From positions 36,686,071-36,750,070 of the forward strand of contig CM067306.1 in assembly GCA_034231615.1 (NCBI GenBank): a stretch of DNA of 64,000 nucleotides, written 5' to 3'. Under the pieces are notes generated by a model, which saw only the letters and a list, made by a program, of their open reading frames with translations, did not search any database and was not told the DNA's origin. The DNA is from Meghimatium bilineatum. Its lineage: Eukaryota > Mollusca > Gastropoda > Stylommatophora > Philomycidae. The translations under genes and the position numbers were made by a program. The number at the start of each line of letters is the position of its first letter. The first letter of the stretch is position 1. This document shows positions 32,830-41,817 of the stretch, piece after piece.

Positions 32830-33850
32830 AAGTATGGATTGTTTGCTGTTGTGTTGGAGCATGCATTGAAAATATTACGCACTGCTAGACGTATACTGAA
32901 GAATCTGATAAGATTCAGGAGGCGATGCGTATTATGCTTGGTTGTATTGGGTCCATCTATTATAATACAAGTCCATCTAGTAACTTTCTTTGTCGTCCCC
33001 TGTCTCTTCTCCCCTTAATCTTTTCATCGTTATCGTGGTCTGCCTTTACTGTATCTGTGTAGCATAGTTTGCTTTGGTATGCTGTCTGGTGGTAGTCTGC
33101 TGATGTGTGCAAACCATTTGATCGGTTGGCTCTTAATAATTATTCTAAGATTGGGATGTGCCAGTTCTTTGTCTAATTAATGATAATAATGTCCACATTT
33201 CTCACTCTCTGCGATATTTCTAGGATTCTGCGTAAGTATGACATACTGTATGCCATTTCAACTGTCATAAGTTTACGTTTATCTTGTGCTGTCGTTGTCC
33301 ATGTCTGGCATTGGTAGCACAGCGTTGGCATAATAATCGATGTGAATAGTGTTGTTATATGTTATTTTGGTGTTTAAATCTTAAATCTACAATGTTGTTT
33401 CTGAAGATTGGTGCCATTTGCGCCCTAGGGCTTGGCTTTACTAACCTCTATCACTCTCTGCGATATTTCTAGGATTCTGCGTAAGTATGACATACTGTAT
33501 GCCATTTCAACTGTCATAAGTTTACGTTTATCTTGTGCTGTCGTTGTCCATGTCTGGCATTGGTAGCACAGCGTTGGCATAATAATCGATGTGAATAGTG
33601 TTGTTATATGTTATTTTGGTGTTTAAATCTTAAATCTACAATGTTGTTTCTGAAGATTGGTGCCATTTGCGCCCTAGGGCTTGGCTTTACTAACCTCTAT
33701 TGTGTATTTCTTTACTGCTCTTGTCGTTATAAATTTGTTAGTAAAGTGTGTAAACTTAGTAAAACTATATGTCTTTTAATAAGTCTTGATCTGAAAGTGA
33801 AAGAAGATCACTGTTTTGCAACATATCGAAAACAGGTAATTGTGATATTC
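32830..33850 (-). pseudogene. RTE-type LINE fragments
   Basis: On the minus strand between about 33380 and 33010, and again in the duplicated copy, the translation gives SIIMPTLCYQCQTWTTT, then DKRKLMTVEMAYSMSYLRRI. This matches the RTE-type 'xxVxPxLxYGxQTWxxTxxxxxKLxxxxxxMxRxxLxI' block. The piece at 32880-33010 encodes the 'KIKG(R)RxxxRQ' tail of another fragment. All are inactive. Confidence 0.6.
33202..33699. repeat. Exact 249-bp tandem duplication
   Basis: 33202-33450 is repeated at 33451-33699 with no difference that I could find. It starts at TCACTCTCTGCG and ends at CTAACCTCTA and lies within a LINE fragment, so it is a recent local duplication of old repeat DNA. Confidence 0.9.
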
Positions 33851-33890
33851 TTACTTTACTTTGCTACTTGTAACAGTGCATAAAGATTAC

Positions 33891-34012
33891 CTCATGAATC
33901 CAGTGTTTGCTGTGATAATATCTCCAGGTGTAACAATATTTCCTGGATTCTCTCCATGATACAAATCTGCTCCTGTGGCACGAGAACTGGCAAGTCTAAT
34001 ATCCGCCGACAT
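33891..34012 (-). CDS. EXOSC2: Exosome component 2 (RRP4) homologue, first coding exon
   Basis: The minus strand from ATG at 34012-34010 reads MSADIRLASS... and ends NIVTPGDIITANTGFMR at the donor GTAATC (33890-33885). It gives 40 codons plus two bases. Human EXOSC2 has 'VVPGDTITTDTGFMRGHGT' at the corresponding place, N-terminal to its S1/KH cap domains; the PGDxIT and DTGFMRGHGT motifs define the RRP4 N-terminal domain. RRP4 is a cap subunit of the RNA exosome that contacts the RNase PH ring in nucleus and cytoplasm. The next exon should start by completing arginine and read GHGT, but I cannot find it between here and the armadillo gene at 30.2 kb. The frame is also open upstream of the ATG, so an earlier start is possible. 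Either a long intron or an orphan exon would explain this. Confidence 0.72.
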
Positions 34013-34615
34013 GTTAGCTGTTGATAACGAAAGTACAACACAGATCTCATATCGCCTCCGATATTGTTTTACCAGAAATTGCCAGCTTGCCATGAAGCTT
34101 AATGTGATTATTAAATTGTTTTATAATATAATTTATCTCAATTTATTTTGCATAATCCGTAAAAACTAACTATTTTATGCAATTTTACTTATTTGTATGA
34201 ATTTTCAAAAATGAATTTAGTATTAAATTTGTAAAAAAATCACACTTAACTTCATTACATTAAAAAATGATTGAATCTTCTACGAGTCACTGGTAACAAT
34301 AACAACTGCTAGAACTAGAAGTTTGTAATTCAAAATCAATGTCAATGTAGAAACAAGAAAAGTCCAATAACTGAAAGTGAAATATAGATAGAAAGAGAGA
34401 GAGCTATGTGAGTTTGCAGCTATATACTAAACAAAAAAGAATATATGAGTTCATATTGTACTTGGTTGTCCTGGTAATTTATAGGCAATATTTACTATCA
34501 ATCAATACTCAATCAATAGAGTGTCATGCCAGTGTCATCGAGCATGTGTGTCTCACTACTCTACTGTCACCACGACTCTGTTTCGGCTCTGGTGTTGTCA
34601 ATAGCTTGGTTGGTG
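34013..34615. other. EXOSC2 upstream region, no element recognised
   Basis: AT-rich flank 5' of the EXOSC2 start. No TATA box or other core promoter element can be assigned with confidence. Confidence 0.35.
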
Positions 34616-34619
34616 AACT

Positions 34620-34725
34620 GCTACCGTGCTATAATACTAGTCCATCTAGCAACTTTTCTCTTTGTCGTACCCTATCTCTTCTCCCCTTGATCTTTCCAGT
34701 GGTTATTATATATTTACCTTAATAT
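34620..34725 (-). pseudogene. RTE-type LINE tail fragment
   Basis: The minus strand reads KIKGRRDRVRQREKLLDGL, matching the 'GKIEGRRxRGRQRxKxLDGL' block of RTE-type ORF2. A similar, independently decayed piece lies near 32960-33020. Confidence 0.6.
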
Positions 34726-34839
34726 TTTTGGGCTGAAGTACATTTATAGTTCTCCACTGTGAATTTGCTTTAGTGTCGATGTGTTTTCTGACCTTTGTTT
34801 TGGGATTGCCTTGTAGAGTGCTATTAATAAGGGACATGC

Positions 34840-35035
34840 GCAGTGGTATACAGTAGCAGACGGAAAGAAACGAACAGGAGCAGACAATACAAATACTATG
34901 GAGGGTTTATGGGGTAGTGTTAAAAGAGAATTTAGAATTCAGGGTAGAAGATGTTCAGGGCAATTTTCATCATATTTATGTATTATCAGTATATATGAAG
35001 AAGGAAGCATGTCGGTTCGAATGATATATTCATGA
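34840..35035 (+). pseudogene. ISXO2-like/Merlin-type transposase remnant
   Basis: The plus strand reads KKRTGADNTNTMEGLWGSVK, then REFRIQG and SGQFSSYLC before a stop near 35035. 'NTxxxEGxWxxxKxxxRxxxG...LxSYLxEF' is the C-terminal DDE-domain motif (including the catalytic E in N-x-x-E) of ISXO2-like transposases, used by Merlin DNA transposons in animals. Only about 55 codons are readable and no terminal inverted repeats are assigned. Confidence 0.4.
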
Positions 35036-35179
35036 AGTTCCTTTCGGAGTTAAAAAAGTGTATCCTGCAGAAAATTCTGAATAAGGTGAGTGTCATATTA
35101 TTCATGTTGTTACACAAGTTGCTTTTAATGCTACGTTGTAACCGTACCTCGTGTTGTGGTATATCGTCACCTGTGGGCT

Positions 35180-35550
35180 AGCCGTAGGGATTAGGATTAG
35201 GGAGTGGGTTTGGGGAATAGGGATTAGTTTGGGGAATAGGGAGTAGGTTTAGGGAATAGGGATTAGGTTTAGGGAATGGGGATTAGTTTGGGGGAATAGG
35301 GAGTAGGTTTAGGGAGTAAGTTTGGGGAATAGGGGTTAGTTTTGGGGAATAGGGAGTAGGTTTGGGGAATAGGGAGTAGGTTTGGGGATTAGGTTTAGGG
35401 AATAGGGATTATTTTTGGGGAATAGGGAGTAGGTTTAGGGAGTAAGTTTGGGGAATAGGGAGTAGGTTTGGGGAATAGGGATTAGTTATAGGGAGTAAGT
35501 TTGGGGAATAGGGATTAGTTTAGGGATTACGGGATATGATTAGGTTTAGA
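35180..35550. repeat. Telomere-like G-rich minisatellite
   Basis: About 370 bp composed of variants of GGGGAATAGGGAGTAGGTTT and GGGAATAGGGATTAGTTT, with many interspersed TTAGGG/TTTAGGG hexamers on the plus strand. The period is about 20 bp and irregular. The G-run spacing could allow G-quadruplex formation. Confidence 0.85.
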
Positions 35551-35729
35551 ACACTAAAACACAAACGTTAGTGCATTTTCGGCAGGTAGAGACAGCACAC
35601 TGCGTAACAAAATGTCATTTTCTTTAGTGCTATTATGTGCAGCGATAGTGATAACTAAAACTCGTTTACGTCGGGACATGTTACATCACGGCATCTATTT
35701 CAACTTCATGTGTGTTACACAGGAATCCG

Positions 35730-35771
35730 TGACGTCACCTAGTTAAAAATGTAAACAGCTTGCTATTTATA
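35730..35771. promoter_or_regulatory. CRE + TATA-like module, copy 1
   Basis: The palindrome TGACGTCA (35730-35737), a perfect cAMP-response element, lies 34 bp (start to start) upstream of TATTTATA (35764-35771) in a CTATTTATAGC context. Copy 2 at 36490 repeats the arrangement with identical spacing. It sits between divergent EXOSC2 and FOXRED1 sequences. Promoter function is inference; it could equally belong to a mobile element. Confidence 0.5.
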
Positions 35772-35815
35772 GCACAGCAGAGAGCTATTCTGTACTTTCA
35801 ACTATTTTTGTAACC

Positions 35816-35982
35816 ACCGGAAAGGTCAACGGGAGAAGAGACAGGAAGACAAATTTCTGGATGTGTTGACAGTTGTGGTTGTCACTGTGGCACAAAAAGA
35901 AGTCACCAGCTGAACTTATTAACAACACCAAAGAGTTGTGGAGAAACATGATTGCCTATGCCACTCGGCATGACACTTGAGA
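35816..35982 (+). pseudogene. RTE-type LINE 3' terminus
   Basis: The plus strand reads GKVNGRRDR, then, after a frameshift, AELINNTKELWRNMIAYATR and HDT followed by a stop. It is the extreme C-terminus of an RTE-type ORF2, the same family as 7.5-8.0 kb. Confidence 0.7.
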
Positions 35983-36489
35983 TTGGTTGAATATTAGTGT
36001 TTTCGGTAGGCTTGAAGTGGTAATTTTTTCTTTCCACTGCTCATGTCCACGCACTCCTAAAACTGTTTTCCCCTCCAGCAATTGCACATGCGCCACAATG
36101 AAAGACATGCTGCAACTCTCAATGCAGACAGTGAGATTTTTTTTTTTTTGCAATAACTTTATGGCACATCTTTCGTTTCTACGGTCACAGTGAAATTTGA
36201 CCTAGTTTTATGTATTTCCTAACATGATAAGAATGATGATCCCGGCAGAATGACAATCTTGTACCATAGCTTTTGGTAAAGGGGGGTTAAAAGGATTGGA
36301 ATTAGTTTATAGATATTTTTAGGAGGGGGGAGAAGGGTTAGAAAAATGTTTAGAATTAATAATTAATTCTCTAAGAATTCTTGTGTAAGGGTGAATCGAT
36401 ATGATTTATAGCTCCACGGCACACAATCACTTGGCGGGGTGTGACATCACTGCATGCATCACAGTGATTGGTTTTCTCACGGAACTCCA

Positions 36490-36531
36490 TGACGTCATCT
36501 GCTTAAACATGAAAACAGTGTGCTATTTATA
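36490..36531. promoter_or_regulatory. CRE + TATA-like module, copy 2
   Basis: TGACGTCA at 36490-36497 and TATTTATA at 36524-36531, again 34 bp apart, with similar bases on both sides (AAAC...GTGTGCTATTTATAGCGCAG). The segment around it (about 36420-36545) is a diverged duplicate of about 35690-35785. Confidence 0.5.
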
Positions 36532-36959
36532 GCGCAGTGACTGTAGAAAAGAACAATTTACCAATTTTATTATTTGCAATTAGGGTGGGGGGGGAGAGAA
36601 GATCCCTTTTTTAAACATACCAAAAACCACACCAGCTTGCCCAATGCTGATTTCCCCTATTCCAACCTTGACCTTTGATCATATCTCATCTTACTTGGGA
36701 AATGTTAGGGAATACATCGAAACTAGATCAAAGGTCACAGTGTAGCCCTGAATGACGAATGTGCCAAAATTGCAATTCAACGATACCTCAACCAAGTCAA
36801 CCATGTAAAAAGTTATGAATTTTTACAAAATTAATTTAGCATCAAAATAATTTACATGACATATATAGAAAAATATAAATAAAACTTGTGACCACAAAAT
36901 GTAGCAAAACTGATAATTTTTAAATTATCTTTGTTATTTTCAATAATACAACACACAAA

Positions 36960-37600
36960 CTATACATATTATTTTTGCGAAGACAAGACACAACTGTTGA
37001 TCCTATTTCTGTATATTTCAGAAGCACGCACAACTAATTAATATTGAAAAATGACAGCTAATTAGCATATTTAAAATAAAAAAAGAATTATATACTAATT
37101 AAATATATTTAAATGCCACATAATATATATATATTTTTGTGTTTGCAAAGACAAGATGGATCTGTTGATCACATTTCTGTAATTTTTAGATGCAAGTAGA
37201 ACTAATTAATATTCAAAATGGAACTTTATTAGCATAATTAAAATGGAAATAAATTATATAACTATTGAATATAATAAAATACCACATAAACTATATTTGT
37301 GTGTGCGCACAGACAAGACACATCTGTTTATTACATTGTGCTAATTTTCTGAAGAAATTGGGGTTATTAAATATTCAAAATGGCAGATAATTTGCATAAT
37401 TAACATTGAATTTAGTGTAATTATTAAATATTTCAATTATTTACGAGAAAAATTATCCTATATACTATACATTTTTGTGTTCTGGAAAACTAGACGAATC
37501 TGTGGATTACACAGCCATAATTTATAAATACAACCAAAGCTAATTAATATTCATAATGGGTAATTTACATAATTAAAATAGATTTTAATATAGAATTGTT
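36960..37600. repeat. Degenerate AT-rich tandem repeat of about 165 bp
   Basis: Four diverged units begin near 36970, 37133, 37297 and 37468. Each has a TTTTTGTGT-like start, a GACAAGACACATCTGTTGAT-like block and then CTAATTAATATTCAAAATGG-like and TAATTTGCATAATTA-like blocks. It ends just before the FOXRED1 exon array. Confidence 0.75.
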
Positions 37601-37752
37601 AACCCCTTAGCTGCGGAGGTATTCTTAAGGATGCAATGAAAAGCCACTGCTATTTTGCGGAGATCCTCCTCTTCTTAGCTTCCCAGGGAAAACATTTATT
37701 TCTAATTTTGTCAGAAAATTTGATTATAAAAAACTGTTAATTTTTACTTCAG

Positions 37753-37880
37753 TATACAAAAGAGCTTCAAGTCTACTTTCTTGGGAAGGTGTACGGCACC
37801 AGTTCTCTGTCCCAGAAAATGTCAAGTTATCTCTATGTACCTCTGAGTTCATGCTTGACATCAAATGTCATCTGTTAAAT
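37753..37880 (+). pseudogene. FOXRED1: FOXRED1 exon A, unit 0 (frame-broken)
   Basis: The acceptor is ACTTCAG at 37752 and the donor GTGAGT at 37881. Relative to units 1-7 it has two extra bases after the acceptor and lacks AGTG near its end, so its length is 128 rather than 130 and it neither enters in phase 0 nor leaves in phase 1. Most substitutions against the other copies are synonymous (TCT/TCA, GTA/GTG, CGG/CGA, CTA/CTG). The 3' half with its donor is repeated twice more downstream, to about 38045. Confidence 0.75.
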
Positions 37881-38050
37881 GTGAGTTTTACTGTGACTTC
37901 AGTCTCTGTGTTCCTCTGAGTTCATGCGTGACATCAAATATCATCTGTTAAACGTGAGTTTTACCGTGACTTCAGTCTCTGTGTGCCTCTGAGTTCATGC
38001 ATGACATCAAATATCATCTGAGTGTTAAACGTGAGTTTTACTGTGACTTT
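37831..38050 (+). repeat. Tandem repeat of about 73-77 bp spanning the exon A donor, unit 0
   Basis: Three copies of a module that starts in exon A (CTCTGTGTACCTCTGAGTTC type), crosses the splice donor (AAACGTGAGT) and ends at TGACTTCAGT. Units 1-7 each keep two copies. Each extra copy carries its own GTGAGT donor and a preceding TTCAG that could act as an acceptor, so decoy exons of about 50 bp are possible. Confidence 0.8.
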
Positions 38051-38364
38051 GGTTATGAACTAAAAATATATTTGCTTCTCATCTATTCCTGAGTTAACTC
38101 TAAAATAACTGCTAGATGGGTATGAAGTGGTGTCCTCCTGTCTCCAGATGTGGAAAGTGGTAATCTAATACTGTCGTCCTGCTAACATTCTTCCCATACA
38201 GTGTTGTATGGCATGAGATTATTGATGTTTGTACCTGTAAGCTAGTATTAATTATGTTTCTATAACCACTTACTTCTAATTATTTTTTATGTATGCGAGT
38301 CCCCTTCAGAGTAGAATACTGCAGGTTGCTAGTATACAAAGATTTGGCACTACATCCAAGTGTC

Positions 38365-38565
38365 ACATTGAGTCGAACAATCTTCTAGAACTGTAAAACT
38401 CAGGACACATTGAGTCAAACAATCTTCTGGAACTTGAATTCTCTGAAAACATTGAGTCGAACAATATTCTGGAACTTGAAAACTCTGGAACCTTCTGGAA
38501 CTTGAAAACTCTAGACACATTGAGTCAAACAATCTTCTATAACTTGAAAACTCTGTACACATTTA
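38365..38565. repeat. 42-bp minisatellite in the FOXRED1 A-B intron (present in every unit)
   Basis: The unit is CATTGAGTCGAACAATCTTC followed by tggaacttgaaaactctgaaaa, 42 bp. Other arrays lie near 44365-44610, 48040-48285, 50895-51235, 53745-54095, 56610-56950, 59470-59810 and 62320-62660. Copy number and a 25-bp sub-repeat (CTGGAACTTGAAAACTCTGG) differ between units. The period is a multiple of three, so both strands stay open for 60-100 codons; I do not regard these frames as genes. Confidence 0.85.
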
Positions 38566-38604
38566 TTTTAATTTAATACAAATTTTGTATGCACATTTTT
38601 TCAG

Positions 38605-38704
38605 ATGAAGGTCCACCTGATATACAATTTAACCACCAAGGTTATCTTATCCTTGCCAGGGAAAATGAAGCAGAACAATTAGTGGTGAACGTAGATATGC
38701 AAAA
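38605..38704 (+). CDS. FOXRED1: FOXRED1 exon B, unit 0
   Basis: It follows a TTTTTTCAG acceptor and precedes a GTAAGAG donor, and its 100 bases are identical to the other exon B copies as far as I can see. It encodes DIQFNHQGYLILARENEAEQ and neighbours. The exon itself is intact; its partner exon A in this unit is out of frame. Confidence 0.8.
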
Positions 38705-38932
38705 GTAAGAGTTAGAAGTAATTGTGGCTTGGATTATGTTTTGTGTTTGTGATTAATTTGTTTATGATTCAAAACAAACTTCAACTTTGCTTGTTTGTCA
38801 CTTTGACCTAAAAAGGAAAATGGCAACACTGTGACCTGACATGCATGTTGTAAAAGACAATTAAGGAGAATTCAGGGTAGAATTGACTGTACCATTCTAT
38901 AGGTCTAAGCATGGCCGACTCCAGTATAGATC

Positions 38933-39330
38933 TATCACCAGAACGTAAACTAGACTTCATTCGTGATGTTTTTTTATTATTTTCATGTTTTTTGTTGGTC
39001 ACTCGTTATATACTTTGGGTTGCATGCCAAAGAGAGACAAGACTGACCAATGAAATTCATGAAAATGATAAATAATTAGCATTTCAGGTCATGTTTACTT
39101 TTTGCACACATGTCTTTACTGCAGGTGGTTTCGGTCATAGTGACCCAAAAGTCATACTGAATTCAGATGTATAGGCACATCTATCGAAACCAAGCTGTAA
39201 ACTACGATAGCACATTCCGTTCTCTAGACTATCATTACATGGCATTAGATCAAAGAGTTAGAGCTAGTATACAAAGATGTAGATGTCAGAATCACCCTCG
39301 GGGGCATTTTTTATATGTATGTATGCATAT
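38933..39330. other. No gene recognised
   Basis: Unique-looking sequence between the end of core copy 0 and a SINE. No exon of FOXRED1 or other coding signal was found. Confidence 0.4.
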
Positions 39331-39331
39331 G

Positions 39332-39450
39332 TGCAGAGTAGCGAAGTGGTTAGTGCACTGGCTTCGCATATGAGTGATCCTTGGTTCATTCTCCAGTTGA
39401 CGCAGAAATGTTTTTCAGATCGCAACGGCTCCCGGTCCCCCAGCCTTAAT
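39332..39450 (+). mobile_element. tRNA-derived SINE
   Basis: The head carries an RNA polymerase III A box (TAGCGAAGTGGTTAGTGCAC, starting 39339) and a B box (TTGGTTCATTCTCC, near 39381), spaced as in a tRNA gene, followed by an unrelated body ending in a T/C-rich tract. The anticodon arm is not paired well enough for a functional tRNA. The 3' end is approximate. Confidence 0.65.
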
Positions 39451-39479
39451 TGGGTCTATCTATTTTTCCTTCCTCTTTT

Positions 39480-39800
39480 ACCCTTTACAGGTGTCGAGGG
39501 AGATACAATGTTCTTGTTCTCGCTTTTCTGGCAGCTTCAGAAAATGTAATTTGGTGTTGTGTAATCTCTCTTTGATGTTGTCATCCAGCGTACTCTCGCT
39601 CTTATTTCTGCTTCTCCTCTCTTCATATATGATTTATAAACTAATGAATCACACAGCATTCTTTCCAGATGACCAAACCATTGTATCTGTTGGTTTTGTA
39701 TGTATTGTAGAATTGATATGACACCCACTCTTTCTCTTATGACATTGTTTCTAATTCTGTGTCTTCTGGTCACCCCTGTGGCCTGGATGATGGAAAACAA
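39480..39800 (-). pseudogene. RTE-type LINE fragment
   Basis: The minus strand reads RRHRIRNNVIRERVGVISIL, then QIQWFGHLERM and EIRARVRW. 'RxRNxxIRExxGVxxIxxxIxxxQLxWFGHxxRM' is a C-terminal block of a second RTE subgroup. It is truncated and shifted at its end. Confidence 0.65.
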
Positions 39801-41815
39801 ACTAATTCTAATAAACCAGCCAGATGATACACCAACATTCTAATCCAGAGCCTGGAAAAAAATTAGCTCACCAGATCTTGCCATGGCAACAGATGACTAG
39901 ACACATTACAAGAACAGTAGAAAGTCAACTGGGAGGAAGTGACCATGTACCAGTTTCCATGTACAGAATCTTACAAGAGGTCTAAATGAAGAAAAAATGA
40001 TTCCACACAGGTAAAATGGCAGCAAACATTTTAGCTGACTTCTATAAGGAAGAAAGTACAACAACACTTCTCATGAAGGTATCAAAGACATAAAAACAGA
40101 AATTCAAGAAAACTGAATTCAAATCCCAAGCCATGCATGAAGACACCTTTTACCATCGCAGAACTAAATGGTGCCATAGGAAAACTAAAAACCAAAAAGG
40201 CCCCAGAAAATGATGGCATAACCAATGATTTGATCAGGAACCTAGGGCCAGTGAGCAGAAACAAGCTCCTTACCATCTTCAACCAGTCATGGAGAACTGG
40301 CAAAATTCCAGACTTGGCGTGAAGCTGTCATCATCCCATTCGGTAAAAAAAACCAAAAGAAAAAAAACCAGCAAGTCAAGCTACCGACCAGTCAGCCTCT
40401 TGAGTTGCATAGGAAAAAGCAATGGAATGAGGTCAACTCTGATAAAATACCTAGAAGGAAACCAAAAGCTCACCAAGAGACACAGTCGGCCTATAGAAAA
40501 AATCGAAGCACTGAAGACCAGTTCATATACCTAGCACAGGAAATTGGAAATGCTTTTCAAAAGAAGGAAAAAGTGCTGGCAACTTTTATGGAGTAAGGCC
40601 TTTGATAAGGTGTGAAAAGATGGAGTCCTCTTCAAGCTTCTCGAAAACAAAATTGAAGGAAGAATGTTTAACTGGGTAAAAGATTTCCTCTGCTACCGCA
40701 CTGCAAGAGTAAAAGTAGATGGTAAACTAAGCAAATGTGTTTGTACTCCAATAAGGAGTATCTCAAGGAGGAGTGATCTCTCCTACCCTCTTCCTAGTAT
40801 TCATCAGTGATATTGGAGAGAAACTGTCACATATTTCAAAGACCCTTCATGCAGATGACTTTGCTGGAGTGTGGCAGGCAACCTGTCCACTGCAAAAACA
40901 GAATGCAGACCACACTTGACACCCTAAGTGAATGGGCATCTGACTGGGGAGTCCAGATCAACCTCTCCAAAACTGTGAAAAACCATCTTCTCACTTTCAA
41001 ACCACCAAGAAAAACAAATCTACCAATAAATGAAAGTGAGTTAGCACATGAGGAGATTATCTCAGGGTCAAACTAGACAAGCGACTCACCTGGAAACCAC
41101 ACCTGATAACCACTGAGCAAAAAGCAACCAGGAAACTATCCTTGATGAAGAAACTTGTAGGCACAAGTTGGGGAGAAAATGGAAGTATTCTCAGAAAAGT
41201 CTACATCAGTACAGTCAGACCTGTAGTAGAATGTGGAATAACATCCTGGGCATCAGAATCGAAAACAAATACTGATCACCAATCGAAAGTAAAAAATGCA
41301 GGATGTCAAATAAACTAATGAGGGATAAAAACCACTCTAATGCATGCAATGGAAAAACATGTAAACATCCACCCCATTGGATGACAGAAAAAAAGGAAAG
41401 AGTGCTTGTACAAAGGGGAAAAAAATGAAACGCATGCCAAACCATCTAATGCATACGCAAATTTCTAAATCAACCACAAGCAGGCAGAAGAGAACCAACT
41501 TCTGTCACATCTCCAACCATCAGGATCTCCCTACATACAAAGAGCAGAGAAACCAGACCTGGCCATAGGATACAGATTTGAGGCAAAAGCTATGGGGTAG
41601 TCGCTCTGACCTGGAGTAGACAGTGGACTTTGCCCTGATGACAGGACAGGCCTGACAATATAACGTGACCGTAGATGCTGAACGCAGAAGAAAAAGAAAG
41701 AACAGAATACTTCCCCCGCGACATCTAACACCATTGGTAAAAAAAATAATAGATAGACAAAGAAACGTAAGCTCAGCGGAAACAAATGACATAAGAACTA
41801 TTGAATCATATGGGT
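39785..41815 (+). pseudogene. Relative of LINE B (endonuclease + reverse transcriptase), decayed
   Basis: Plus-strand blocks are collinear with LINE B: NKLILINQPDDTPTF and SSPDLAMAT (endonuclease), TIAELNGAIGKLKTKKAPEN and ITNDLIRNLGPVSRNKLLTI (RT start), SYRPVSLLSCIGK, AYRKNRSTEDQFIYL, and the region before the palm with HADD in place of YADD near 40850. Frameshifts separate almost every block. The last recognisable part is near 41660; the AT satellite begins at about 41820. It is diverged from LINE B, so it is an older family or subfamily. Confidence 0.7.
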
Positions 41816-41817
41816 GA

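Noticed and set aside
35956-36193. Short open frames on both strands near 36.0-36.2 kb
   Set aside because: They overlap each other, lack a domain or splice context, and include a poly-T run.
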